Assembly (NCBI GenBank): GCA_018065965.1
Contig: JAGHSH010000128.1
Span: 1 to 32,093, forward strand
Direction: 5' to 3'
DNA: 32,093 nt
Source of the DNA: Candidatus Apopatocola equi
Lineage (GTDB): Bacteria > Bacillota > Clostridia > Oscillospirales > Oscillospiraceae
Every line of letters begins with the position of its first letter. Within the stretch, counting starts at the first letter, position 1. A model generated the notes under the pieces. It saw nothing but the letters and a program-made list of their open reading frames with translations, was not told the origin of the DNA and did no database searches. The translations under genes and the position numbers were made by a program. Shown piece by piece: positions 16,513-25,679 of this stretch.

Positions 16513-17531
16513 AAAAGCTGTTGAACACGCTCTATGTTCTGACCCCTGAGAGCTATCTCTATGTACGAAACCAGACTGTAGGTATTAAGCTGGGCGGTGA
16601 AGAAAAATATTCCGTTCCAGCCGGAAATTTAGACAGCATTGTTTGCTTTGGAGTCAACACGGTCTCTACGCCGTTCATGGGTTTTTGCGCGGAAAATGGT
16701 ATTGCCTTGAGCTTCTTGAGCCCGCAGGGACGATTCCTTGGCCGGGTTCAAGGCGGAGTGAACGGGAACGTACTGCTGCGTCAAGCGCAGTATCATCTTT
16801 TGGATGACGACTCCCGGCGCTTGGAAACGGTAAAGAATATCCTTCTCTGCAAACTCCGCAACAGTCGTGAGGTGCTCCTTCGAAGCGGAAGAAATCAGAA
16901 AGACGATTCGGCCTCTGCTGCTTTGACCGCCGCTGCCAAGTCTATTGCGGCCGTGGCGCAGGATCTTACTCTTGCAGAAAGTCTCGATTCTTTGCGCGGA
17001 CTGGAGGGCGTTGCGGCTGCCCAGTACTTTGCCTGTTTTGATACCATGCTCTATGCCAGCCCCTTGAAATTTAAGGAGCGCAGCCGCCGCCCGCCGAAGA
17101 ACGAGGTCAACGCAGTCCTTTCCTTTGTCTATACAATACTTGGCAACGAAATCACAGCCGCACTGGAAGCCGTGGGGCTGGATCCTGCGGCCGGTATTAT
17201 GTACAGCTTGCGGCCGGGACGCAATTCCTTTGCGTTGGACCTGTTGGAAGAACTGCGTGCACCGCTCTGTGACCGCTTTGTGATATCCCTTTTCAATCAG
17301 CACAGACTAGATGAAAAGGATTTCGACAGTGACGGAGAAGGGGTGTATCTAAATGATAAAGGCCGCAGAACAGTGTTAACCGCATGGCAGCAGCGCAAGC
17401 AAGAAACCGTACTGCATCCTTTTCTAAATGAAAAACTTCAAATAGGGATTATCCCTCATTCTCAGGCCATGCTGTATGCTCGATATCTCCGGGGAGATCT
17501 GGACATCTATCCTCCCTATGTCTGGAGGTAG
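16509..17531 (+). CDS. cas1: Cas1 integrase of the adaptation module, with Tyr at the conserved active-site His position
   Basis: A 340-residue I-C type Cas1, which integrates new spacers at the leader-proximal repeat. Expected landmarks are present: E166 in 'LRGLEGVAAAQYF', 'RSRRPPKNEVNAVLSFVYTILGNE', and 'RPGRNSFALDLLEELR' with E247/E248 as the third metal ligand. The second metal ligand should be His in the 'G-F-x-H-x-x-R-P-G-R' block; here the block reads 'GIMYSLRPGR', giving Y232 (codon TAC at 17202-17204; CAC would be His). Either adaptation is impaired or Tyr is tolerated. The start ATG overlaps the cas4 stop (ATGA) and has GGGGAGG upstream. cas2 follows after two bases. Confidence 0.93.
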   Translation: MKKLLNTLYVLTPESYLYVRNQTVGIKLGGEEKYSVPAGNLDSIVCFGVNTVSTPFMGFCAENGIALSFLSPQGRFLGRVQGGVNGNVLLRQAQYHLLDDDSRRLETVKNILLCKLRNSREVLLRSGRNQKDDSASAALTAAAKSIAAVAQDLTLAESLDSLRGLEGVAAAQYFACFDTMLYASPLKFKERSRRPPKNEVNAVLSFVYTILGNEITAALEAVGLDPAAGIMYSLRPGRNSFALDLLEELRAPLCDRFVISLFNQHRLDEKDFDSDGEGVYLNDKGRRTVLTAWQQRKQETVLHPFLNEKLQIGIIPHSQAMLYARYLRGDLDIYPPYVWR

Positions 17532-17533
17532 CC

Positions 17534-17824
17534 ATGTTCGTGCTGATAACTTACGATGTGTGCACATCAGATCCGGCAGGCGCTAAAAGGCTGCGGAAAG
17601 TATCCAAGCTCTGCGAACGATACGGTATGCGGGTTCAGAACTCAGTTTTTGAAGTACTGGTAGATGCTGCCCAGTTGGCTGTTCTCAAAGCAGAACTGAA
17701 AAAGATCATTGACCTTGAAACGGATTCTGTTCGTTTTTACCGACTGGGAAATACCTATGAGAACAAGATCGACACTCTTGGAAAGTCTGCTGTGATTGAT
17801 GCTTGTGCTACGCTGCTCTTGTAG
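17534..17824 (+). CDS. cas2: Cas2, structural partner of Cas1
   Basis: A 96-residue ferredoxin-fold protein. It starts 'MFVLITYDVCTSDPAGAKRLRKV' (the I-C Cas2 N-terminus, with the conserved YDV) and has 'YGMRVQNSVFEVLVD' and 'DSVRFYRLGN'. It bridges two Cas1 dimers in the spacer-integration complex. ATG 17534 follows the cas1 stop by two bases, with GGAGGT at the end of cas1 as SD. It is the last gene of the cas operon. Confidence 0.95.
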   Translation: MFVLITYDVCTSDPAGAKRLRKVSKLCERYGMRVQNSVFEVLVDAAQLAVLKAELKKIIDLETDSVRFYRLGNTYENKIDTLGKSAVIDACATLLL

Positions 17825-17994
17825 TGCGCTAAGCCTCCCCACGCAGATCTTACCGTTAGTTTAGCGCAGAAAAAAGAAGCCAAAAACGAGAGTATTCTTT
17901 TGTTTGGCTCAAGACCTTTGTACAATTCATTGCAGAAAAGCAATGTTTTGGAAATAATGCAGCAAAAAGCCGTGATAATTTGTGGGTTTTTGCT
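17825..17994 (+). promoter_or_regulatory. CRISPR leader
   Basis: 170 bp, A+T-rich, between cas2 and the first repeat, with three inverted repeats: TGCGCTAA (17825-17832)/TTAGCGCA (17861-17868), AGCCAAA (17878-17884)/TTTGGCT (17903-17909), and CATTGC-AGAAAA-GCAATG (17928-17945). A candidate array promoter is TTGCAG (17930-17935), 17 bp, AATAAT (17953-17958). Leader side is inferred from adjacency to cas2 and from repeat decay at the other end. Confidence 0.7.
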
Positions 17995-20900
17995 GTCGCC
18001 CCTCGCGCAGGGGCGAGAGTTGAAATTACCTATCTTTGGCGAAGCAATTGAAGAGCTGAGTCGCCCCTCGCGCAGGGGCGAGAGTTGAAATTATTCGTCT
18101 AAGGCAGAAATCATGAAAATCAAAGAGTCGCCCCTCGCGCAGGGGCGAGAGTTGAAATTTTGAGGTCGAAGCTATCATCAAAATCCTCGTCAGGTCGCCC
18201 CTCGCGCAGGGGCGAGAGTTGAAATTTCTTATCGCCATAGCCCGAATCAACGGCGATGGTCGCCCCTCGCGCAGGGGCGAGAGTTGAAATATGACTTGCT
18301 TATCAAGCCAGTATTGCGCTTTTGCGTCGCCCCTCGCGCAGGGGCGAGAGTTGAAATCTTTTCGCCGGAGAAAGTAACGGTAGCATCAAGAGTGGTCGCC
18401 CCTCGCGCAGGGGCGAGAGTTGAAATCAGCCATTCCTTTACAGCAGCACGGCGGGACTGAGGTCGCCCCTCGCGCAGGGGCGAGAGTTGAAATTGTCCGT
18501 GATGGGCTATATGATGGGAGATCTCCCGTCGCCCCTCGCGCAGGGGCGAGAGTTGAAATAACATAGTACAGGACAATGTTTTCCACGGGTGTAGTCGCCC
18601 CTCGCGCAGGGGCGAGAGTTGAAATGATACAGACCAGAACATCATTTTCACGGAAACTGTCGCCCCTCGCGCAGGGGCGAGAGTTGAAATTGGAACGGTG
18701 TCAACCACGCGGATTTTCAGTGACGTCGCCCCTCGCGCAGGGGCGAGAGTTGAAATAAGATCGGAGGGATTGAGATTCTCACCTATCAGTCGCCCCTCGC
18801 GCAGGGGCGAGAGTTGAAATTCAGCTGCCGCTACATTATCTGCAACGACCTGACGTCGCCCCTCGCGCAGGGGCGAGAGTTGAAATCTACAATCACAAAG
18901 GAGGTAACCCAATGGACAAGTCGCCCCTCGCGCAGGGGCGAGAGTTGAAATAGATGACAGTCGGCGATATGGCGGGCAAGGTGCTGTCGCCCCTCGCGCA
19001 GGGGCGAGAGTTGAAATATCTGAACGGCCACATCATAGCCGTAAGAGTTGAGTCGCCCCTCGCGCAGGGGCGAGAGTTGAAATAAGATACAACAGCGCCT
19101 ATGAGGCCGCCATGGACGGTCGCCCCTCGCGCAGGGGCGAGAGTTGAAATACATAGGATGCCGCCTTGATATAAGACTGCATGTCGTCGCCCCTCGCGCA
19201 GGGGCGAGAGTTGAAATTCCTTCTCTGGCGGAGAGCACGCTCTTTTCCATAGTCGCCCCTCGCGCAGGGGCGAGAGTTGAAATGACTCCGTCCAAATCCG
19301 AATCAAACTCAAATTCGGTCGCCCCTCGCGCAGGGGCGAGAGTTGAAATCTTCTTGGTCTACTTATCAGCAGACTCTTGAATCGTCGCCCCTCGCGCAGG
19401 GGCGAGAGTTGAAATTACACCGAGTATTTCCTCCCGATCCATGACGCTATGTCGCCCCTCGCGCAGGGGCGAGAGTTGAAATTTTATAGACTATTGCAAG
19501 ATCTTTATAGACCATGTCGCCCCTCGCGCAGGGGCGAGAGTTGAAATATGCAATTCCAACACAGCACCCGGCCATATGTTGTCGCCCCTCGCGCAGGGGC
19601 GAGAGTTGAAATTGAACGTGGGCGGCACGGCCCAGTTCAACAACAGGTCGCCCCTCGCGCAGGGGCGAGAGTTGAAATTGGCACCGCCAGGCGCCCGAGG
19701 GCGAGCCGGTACGGTCGCCCCTCGCGCAGGGGCGAGAGTTGAAATTCGCAGGCCTCGCACCGTGCGCTGGCGCAGTCCTCGTCGCCCCTCGCGCAGGGGC
19801 GAGAGTTGAAATACGGACTGGCTCAGCGGCTCCGCCGCTGCCAAGGTCGCCCCTCGCGCAGGGGCGAGAGTTGAAATTGACCTCAGGAACTATATTAACC
19901 GGACATCCGGAGGTCGCCCCTCGCGCAGGGGCGAGAGTTGAAATCTATTGCGCCCACTACACCACGAAAAAGATTGTGTCGCCCCTCGCGCAGGGGCGAG
20001 AGTTGAAATGGGTCATTCCACCATTGAGCAACAGTAGAACCAGGTCGCCCCTCGCGCAGGGGCGAGAGTTGAAATAAGCTCATAAAAAGGAACAGGAGTC
20101 CAACGGGAAGTCGCCCCTCGCGCAGGGGCGAGAGTTGAAATTCGTCGTTTTCGGCGTACATGTCGGCGCTGATCGGTCGCCCCTCGCGCAGGGGCGAGAG
20201 TTGAAATACGCCGACATGGCGGAACGCAGGGCTGTATGCCCGGGTCGCCCCTCGCGCAGGGGCGAGAGTTGAAATGGTTAAGTTCTGATCGCGGAAGAAT
20301 CTATCCACGTCGCCCCTCGCGCAGGGGCGAGAGTTGAAATACAAAAACGGCGGTCTTACTATGATCAAGTTCAAGACAGTCGCCCCTCGCGCAGGGGCGA
20401 GAGTTGAAATATTGCGCTGGTTGTGCTTCTGACCGTGCTCAAAGTCGCCCCTCGCGCAGGGGCGAGAGTTGAAATAAGACCGCCCGCAATCAAGCTGTCA
20501 TATTCGCCTTCAGTCGCCCCTCGCGCAGGGGCGAGAGTTGAAATAATAACAACGCGCTTCATCGGCTTGTCATTAGTGGTCGCCCCTCGCGCAGGGGCGA
20601 GAGTTGAAATCCGGCGGACGCGGATCGGCTGCTGGAGGCCGCAGGTCGCCCCTCGCGCAGGGGCGAGAGTTGAAATATCCAAAAAATAACCAGCAATACC
20701 GGGTCGGCGAGGTCGCCCCTCGCGCAGGGGCGAGAGTTGAAATTTTTTGAGGATACCCTTCCATCCGATGGAGCTGTCAGTCGCCCCTCGCGCAGGGGCG
20801 AGAGTTGAAATAGGAGAGGTTCCTGCAGGTGTAAACTCAACACCGGGTCGCCCCTCGCGCAGGGGCGAGAGTTGAAATAGCAGTATGGCGGAAGTAAGCC

Positions 20901-21596
20901 TTATCAGCAGAAGGTCGCCCCTCGCGCAGGGGCGAGAGTTGAAATTGATCCTCAATGAAGCGGACGTGCTCGGAGGAGGTCGCCCCTCGCGCAGGGGCGA
21001 GAGTTGAAATTACATACACCCGGAGAAGCGCTACTACACGGTCGAGGTCGCCCCTCGCGCAGGGGCGAGAGTTGAAATCTGATGACGGTAGTACTACAGG
21101 CAACCCTAGAACGTCGCCCCTCGCGCAGGGGCGAGAGTTGAAATATGGTGTTCTTTGCCAGCGCCCCGCGTCCGAAAGCGTCGCCCCTCTCGCGGGGGCG
21201 AGAGTTGAAATTTTCAGAGTTACGGAAATTACTTCAGAGCCAGCAGTCGCCCCTCGCGCAGGGGCGAGAGTTGAAATTTGGGGCAGTGTATATTATTAGG
21301 TCGCCCTCAGGTCGCCCCTCGCACAGGGGCGAGAGTTGAAATAGAGTAATGAAAACAGCCTTCTTGGTATGGTCAAAGTCGCCCCTCGCACAGGGGCGAG
21401 AGTTGAAATTGAAGAATCACAACATCTTTATCGCCGAAAGCAAGTCGCCCCTCGCGCAGGGGCGAGAGTTGAAATTACCCTGGTGATACCTTTGATGTAT
21501 CCGTGAGTAGTCGCCCCTCTCGCAGGGGCGAGAGTTGAAATGAGCGTGACGGTCTGAAGGCCGGAAACCTCGACAGGTCGCCCCTCACGCAGGGGC
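17995..21596 (+). CRISPR. Type I-C CRISPR array, 55 repeats and 54 spacers
   Basis: Repeat of 32 bp beginning GTCGCCCCTCGCGCAGGGGC and ending GAGAGTTGAAAT. First repeat 17995-18026, second 18060-18091; I located 55 starts with a period of 64-70 bp, giving spacers of 32-38 nt (commonly 33-35). The repeat folds into a 7-bp stem CGCCCCT/AGGGGCG around a CGCGC loop, leaving the 11-nt 3' tail AGAGTTGAAAT, the usual I-C crRNA 5' handle after Cas5c cleavage. The first 48 repeats look identical. Variants occur only at the right end: 21180, 21311, 21378, 21510, and a truncated last one at 21577. All spacers appear different, and I saw no match to other parts of the window by eye. Co-oriented with the cas operon. 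Confidence 0.98.
21577..21596 (+). repeat. Truncated, degenerate terminal CRISPR repeat
   Basis: Only the first 20 bases of the repeat remain (with CTCACGC in place of CTCGCGC); the GAGAGTTGAAAT tail is missing. It marks the trailer end of the array. Confidence 0.85.
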
Positions 21597-21618
21597 AAAT
21601 GCTTTCCGGAAAAGAGAA

Positions 21619-21655
21619 AAAAGCAGCAGAGTCATTGTCTGATTCTGCTGCTTTT
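21619..21655. terminator. Bidirectional terminator between array and the 483-aa gene
   Basis: Stem of 16 bp with one G-U pair: AAAAGCAGCAGAGTCA (21619-21634) / TGATTCTGCTGCTTTT (21640-21655), loop TTGTC. The A tract on the left and T tract on the right serve both strands, ending the pre-crRNA (plus) and the convergent gene (minus). Confidence 0.85.
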
Positions 21656-21691
21656 GCATTTTCCTTCGTCTGCCGATTCTCGATGAAAACA

Positions 21692-23143
21692 TCATTCTGC
21701 CGGCACTATTTTTTCGCTTGATCTCGGAGGAGTGGGGACATCATCGAAATAAGTGATTTGTACGCCCAAATCCGCCAGTATTTCCAAAAGGGGAAGTTGT
21801 TTAACAGACCAGTGCTCTCGTTTGTATTCGTAGTGAGAATCACCGCACTCCTCATAAACGATTTCATAGGAATCATTCTCATATTCCTCCTCCGGCGTGG
21901 AGAAGAACGGCGTATAGAGCCCAAGCTCACGATCATAGGTTGTTAGGATACCGGCGGGAAAAGACCCTAATAATTGGTAATCTATTCGATAATATCCGTT
22001 GCCCTGGTCAAGTAAGCGAGTCATCTTTCCCAGATATGCTGATGAACTTTTTATGCGTTGACGAAAAACAAAGTCAGACCACACTATAAAAAAGCAAGGG
22101 ACTGATGTATAAAAGCCCGTATCCTCATATATGGGGGTGTATTTTGAAATGATGGGGGCGGAAGTATAGCGAGACTCAAGTGCCCTTTCATTCTGAACAT
22201 AGAGATGCCCGGTTTTTCTATCTGGGTTATAGTTGAATTCATTAGTGACGAAATCGTTAGCAATGAAATTGTAAAAAATGCAGTCAGAAAAAGAGGGGTG
22301 ATTGCCGAAATTGTGGTCTTCTGAACAGCCAAAATTTACATCGCATGGATTAGTGTCGGTCTCTACACTATCATTCCCGGCGGGGGAGAACACAGGGCTT
22401 CCTTCTTCTGTAGCCGATATTTCAGGCGGAGCATTGTCGTTGCTGCAATCAGTGAAACTATCGGAAGTCAGGAGGACCGGTTTGTCACAATACACAAGGC
22501 CAACGGCTGCCGGACCGTACTTCTCCAATTCGGAGATATATCCGGAGCCAACGTCTTTCCACCGCTTTACTGTATCAGCCCCGTCTTTCACATTGACGTG
22601 GCATAGGGCATACTCCCAAACGCCTAACAGAAAAGGCTGTACTGTAACGGAAGATAAATGACGCAGCTCTGCTTTTGAGCAGGGGTGGCCATCTTCAAAA
22701 ATATAAAACAGTTGAGATTCGGATATCTTAGAGTCATGAAGAATCAGCCCGATGAGTGCCAAAACAAGGTGCTCATCTTTTCTTGTATCAGCGGCTACGT
22801 CGAGAAAAGTTGAGACAAGATCACACATGGCGGAAAGCGGAATCATGTAATGATGCTGAACCTGCTCTTGAAAAGCCTTTCGCACAGCGGGGTCTCTGAA
22901 GTTGCATATTGGACCACCGTACCCGGTGCAGTTTTTCAAAATAGAGGCTTGCGTCTTAACTACGTCACGTGTACCGGTGGAGTACTCAGGAGGCTCACCT
23001 CGGACACATTCTCCTAAAGCCATGTACAGATCAGAATCGGATGTACCGCTCCGAACTCCTTGATAACGCTGGCCGTAATTTTTTTGAGGCCGCTTGGAAT
23101 CTGACAACAAGCGAAAAAATGTACCGGCACAGAGCCTGTCCAT
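21692..23143 (-). CDS. Unrecognised 483-aa accessory protein facing the CRISPR array
   Basis: I cannot name this protein. The N-terminal ~190 residues look like a compact helical domain, beginning MDRLCAGTFFRLLSD and containing 'RYQGVRSGTSDSDLYMALGECVRG', 'YMIPLSAMCDLVSTFLD' and 'VTVQPFLLGVWEYAL'. I have an unverified impression that this start occurs in other Firmicutes accessory proteins. An acidic, Ser/Asn/Glu-rich linker follows (about 225-275), then a C-terminal half rich in aromatic and beta-prone segments ('CFFIVWSDFVFRQRIKSS', 'GYYRIDYQLLGSFPAG'). No membrane segment or nuclease, NTPase or methylase motif is seen. ATG 23143 has AGGTGG ten nt upstream; TTG 23149 is an alternative. It has its own promoter and is convergent with the array. 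The location suggests a cargo or defence-linked gene; function unknown. Confidence 0.75.
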   Translation of the reverse strand: MDRLCAGTFFRLLSDSKRPQKNYGQRYQGVRSGTSDSDLYMALGECVRGEPPEYSTGTRDVVKTQASILKNCTGYGGPICNFRDPAVRKAFQEQVQHHYMIPLSAMCDLVSTFLDVAADTRKDEHLVLALIGLILHDSKISESQLFYIFEDGHPCSKAELRHLSSVTVQPFLLGVWEYALCHVNVKDGADTVKRWKDVGSGYISELEKYGPAAVGLVYCDKPVLLTSDSFTDCSNDNAPPEISATEEGSPVFSPAGNDSVETDTNPCDVNFGCSEDHNFGNHPSFSDCIFYNFIANDFVTNEFNYNPDRKTGHLYVQNERALESRYTSAPIISKYTPIYEDTGFYTSVPCFFIVWSDFVFRQRIKSSSAYLGKMTRLLDQGNGYYRIDYQLLGSFPAGILTTYDRELGLYTPFFSTPEEEYENDSYEIVYEECGDSHYEYKREHWSVKQLPLLEILADLGVQITYFDDVPTPPRSSEKIVPAE

Positions 23144-23190
23144 TGTCAAAGCACCACCTATTTTTGATTTTGGTGAAAGCGAATAACATA

Positions 23191-23219
23191 ATTATAGCAG
23201 AAAAGAAGAGTATTGTCAT
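23191..23219 (-). promoter_or_regulatory. Promoter for the 483-aa gene
   Basis: On the minus strand ATGACA (23214-23219), 17 bp, TATAAT (23191-23196), about 48 bp upstream of the ATG. The rest of 23144-23399 holds no gene; a promoter for the primase gene was not clear. Confidence 0.65.
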
Positions 23220-23399
23220 CCAGATATTTTTTACTAACTTTACCTGGCTTTTTTACCAATCTTTCCGCCAACACTTGGTGCATGCAAGGGAATCTTACTT
23301 TTTACTAGCAAGCGTAAGGCAGAGAGCTGCGACTTATGGGAAGGTCAGCTCCGGCCAGTAAATATATGCCGCTTATGTCGGCGGAGAGGAGTGACAAAA

Positions 23400-25679
23400 G
23401 TGTCATCACCAATTGAAGATTTGAAGAACCAGCCCGTCTGGCTGTGCTACCGGAAACAGAATCGGGACGGGAGAACCAGCAAAGTGCCTTGCTCTGCTGC
23501 GGGAGTGAGAACCGGCACCACGGAGGAGTACCGCAGTACATGGGTCATCTACGACGAGGCCGTAAAGGGAGCGGAGCGGATCGGCGCCGACGGCGTTGGG
23601 TTCGTGCTCCAGCCGGGAATGTTCCTGCTGGACATGGATGGCGTGGACGCCGGGAGTCCACGGGTGCGTGAGCTGCTCGATCGTTTTGGTAGCTACGCTG
23701 AACTAAGCCAGAGCGGTCACGGTATCCACATCTATGGGGAGTGCAATTTGTCCCAGATTCCCACAACAAAACGGGAAGGCAGGATGACGCTGAGCGACCG
23801 TTATTGGACGCGCCACGGTGATTTGGAGCTTTACATAGGAGGAATCACCAACCGCTATGCTGCTTTTACGGGAAATGCGTTGATGGATATTCCGCTCCAA
23901 GACTGCACCGATGCCGTGCTGGAAACGCTGGAGCGTGATCTGAAGCGGGACGAGGGACAGCCTTGGCAGACCCCGCTCACAGAGGAGGAAGTCGAAGGGC
24001 TGAGAGATCTGGATGCTGCGGAAGTAATTGATGCCCTGTGCAGACAGGCAAACGGCGAGAAGTTCCGTCGGCTGTTTTACGACGGCGACCTAACTGATTA
24101 TGGCGGCGATCAGTCGAGGGCTGATCTGGCGCTCTGCTCCATGATTGCATTTCGCACGGGGGATGACCCGGCACTTATCGACGCTGTATTCCGCGAATCC
24201 GCCTTATACAGGGCCAAGTGGGAGCGGGAGGACTACCGCCGGGATACTATCCGCAAGGCCATTGAAGGGCAGAGGGGGCAGTTCTACACACCGCCGGAAG
24301 AAGTACCCTATTTCGTGATTCGCGATCGTAAGGGCCACGAGTCCATCAGTAAACCTCTGCTGGCACGGTATGTCCGGGAGAACCTGACCTACATCCTGGT
24401 GCGAGACAACGCCACACAGGGAATCCTGACCTATGTCTACCGTGACGGCTACTACCAGCTTTATGCCCCAGAAATGCTCAAAGGCGAGATCCGGGCTATG
24501 ATTGAAGCCTACGACGAGAGGCTGGTGTCCATGCCCGTCATCAACGAAGTCTACCAGATTTTGCTGACCGACATGGACTACCACCAGCAGGATGAGCTGA
24601 ACGAGGACGAAAGTCTGATCAACATCGAAAACGGTTTACTCAAAGTCACCGGGGAGAGTACGGAGTTGCTGCCCCACACCCCGGAGGTCCTTTCCACGAT
24701 CCGGATTCCGGTTCGCTGGACGGGAGAGGCAGGAGACACGCCGGTCTTCGACAGCTATCTACAGCAGCTTTCCGGGGGAAATAACGAAGTGATCGATTTC
24801 CTCAAAGAGTTCATGGGCGTGGCGCTCTCCAACGTGAAGGGCTACAGAATGAAAAAGGCGCTCTTTCTGGTTGGCCCCGGCAATACCGGCAAAAGTCAAT
24901 TCAAGCGGCTTCTGGAGCGGCTTCTGGGCCCGGAAAACTTCGCCAGCATCGATCTGAGCACACTGGAGGCGCGCTTTGGCACCGCCAACGCCTACGGAAA
25001 GCGGCTGGTGGGGAGTGCAGATCTGGGCTATGCAAGCCTGCGGGAGCTCCGTGTTTTCAAGCAGATGACGGGCGGGGACTCAATATTTGCTGAATTCAAG
25101 GGCGTTCAAAGCTTTTTCTTCGTGTACGTGGGCCTGATTCTTTTTGCCATGAATGAGCTGCCACGCTTCGGCGGTGACAACGGAGACTGGGTTTACGACA
25201 GAATTATCCCCCTGCGCTGCGAGAATGTGATCCCCGCGGCGATGCAGGATAAAGCTCTCCTTGACAAACTCTATGCTGAGCGTGACGGAATCTTCTATCG
25301 TGCGGTAGAGGCACTGCAAAAGGTCATGAGGAACGGCTACGCCTTTGACGAGCCGAAGTGCGTGGCAAAAGAGCGGTGGGAATACAGCCGGGTCAACAAC
25401 TCTGCGCTGACCTTTATTTCCGAGTGCATGGAGGCAATCGGTGAGCAGCAGCATAAAGAGACCTGCACCAGCGGTATCGTATATAGGCTTTACCGCGCCT
25501 GGTGTAACGATAATGCCAATGGATTCGCAAAGACTGACCGGGAGTTCAAGAGCGCCGTGGCAGACTGGTTGCTATGTGACGAGAAGGAAGTCGTGGAGCA
25601 CCGACGGGGCGGAAATTACTACCGGGAGCTGACGCCCACAGAGGAAATCTTCCAACGGTATTACGGCAGGTGGAATTAA
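23400..25679 (+). CDS. Phage/satellite-type primase with SF3 helicase (P4 alpha-like)
   Basis: A 759-residue two-part replication protein. The N-terminal ~250 residues resemble an archaeo-eukaryotic-type primase domain: 'PVWLCYRKQNRDGR', 'GVGFVLQPGMFLLDMDGVDA' (acidic metal-binding DxDG), 'SQSGHGIHIYGE' (conserved SGxGxH). The D5/DUF5906-type helicase half has Walker A 'LVGPGNTGKSQFKRLLERLLG', 'LVGSADLGYASL' and 'LILFAMNELPRFGGDNGDWVYDRIIPL' (SF3 motif C with Asn and the Arg finger). It probably initiates and drives replication of the excised element. GTG 23400 is chosen because GAGAGGAG ends nine nt upstream; in-frame GTG 23391 lies inside that SD. Confidence 0.88.
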   Translation: MSSPIEDLKNQPVWLCYRKQNRDGRTSKVPCSAAGVRTGTTEEYRSTWVIYDEAVKGAERIGADGVGFVLQPGMFLLDMDGVDAGSPRVRELLDRFGSYAELSQSGHGIHIYGECNLSQIPTTKREGRMTLSDRYWTRHGDLELYIGGITNRYAAFTGNALMDIPLQDCTDAVLETLERDLKRDEGQPWQTPLTEEEVEGLRDLDAAEVIDALCRQANGEKFRRLFYDGDLTDYGGDQSRADLALCSMIAFRTGDDPALIDAVFRESALYRAKWEREDYRRDTIRKAIEGQRGQFYTPPEEVPYFVIRDRKGHESISKPLLARYVRENLTYILVRDNATQGILTYVYRDGYYQLYAPEMLKGEIRAMIEAYDERLVSMPVINEVYQILLTDMDYHQQDELNEDESLINIENGLLKVTGESTELLPHTPEVLSTIRIPVRWTGEAGDTPVFDSYLQQLSGGNNEVIDFLKEFMGVALSNVKGYRMKKALFLVGPGNTGKSQFKRLLERLLGPENFASIDLSTLEARFGTANAYGKRLVGSADLGYASLRELRVFKQMTGGDSIFAEFKGVQSFFFVYVGLILFAMNELPRFGGDNGDWVYDRIIPLRCENVIPAAMQDKALLDKLYAERDGIFYRAVEALQKVMRNGYAFDEPKCVAKERWEYSRVNNSALTFISECMEAIGEQQHKETCTSGIVYRLYRAWCNDNANGFAKTDREFKSAVADWLLCDEKEVVEHRRGGNYYRELTPTEEIFQRYYGRWN

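Noticed and set aside
10081..17995. Search for a repeat-like (crRNA-like or tracr-like) element outside the array, within or upstream of the cas operon
   Set aside because: Only short accidental matches (for example GAGTTGAAA at about 14044, inside cas8c); no hairpin-plus-tail copy of the repeat was seen.
21300..21310. Partial repeat-like GTCGCCCTCAG inside a spacer before the repeat at 21311
   Set aside because: Only about 8 bases match the repeat and the spacer keeps normal length (33 nt), so it is probably chance rather than an extra repeat.
18026..21339. Many ORFs in the array encoding repeated FQLSPLREGR, ISTLAPARGAT or VAPRAGARVEI peptides
   Set aside because: These are translations of the CRISPR repeat in different frames, not proteins.
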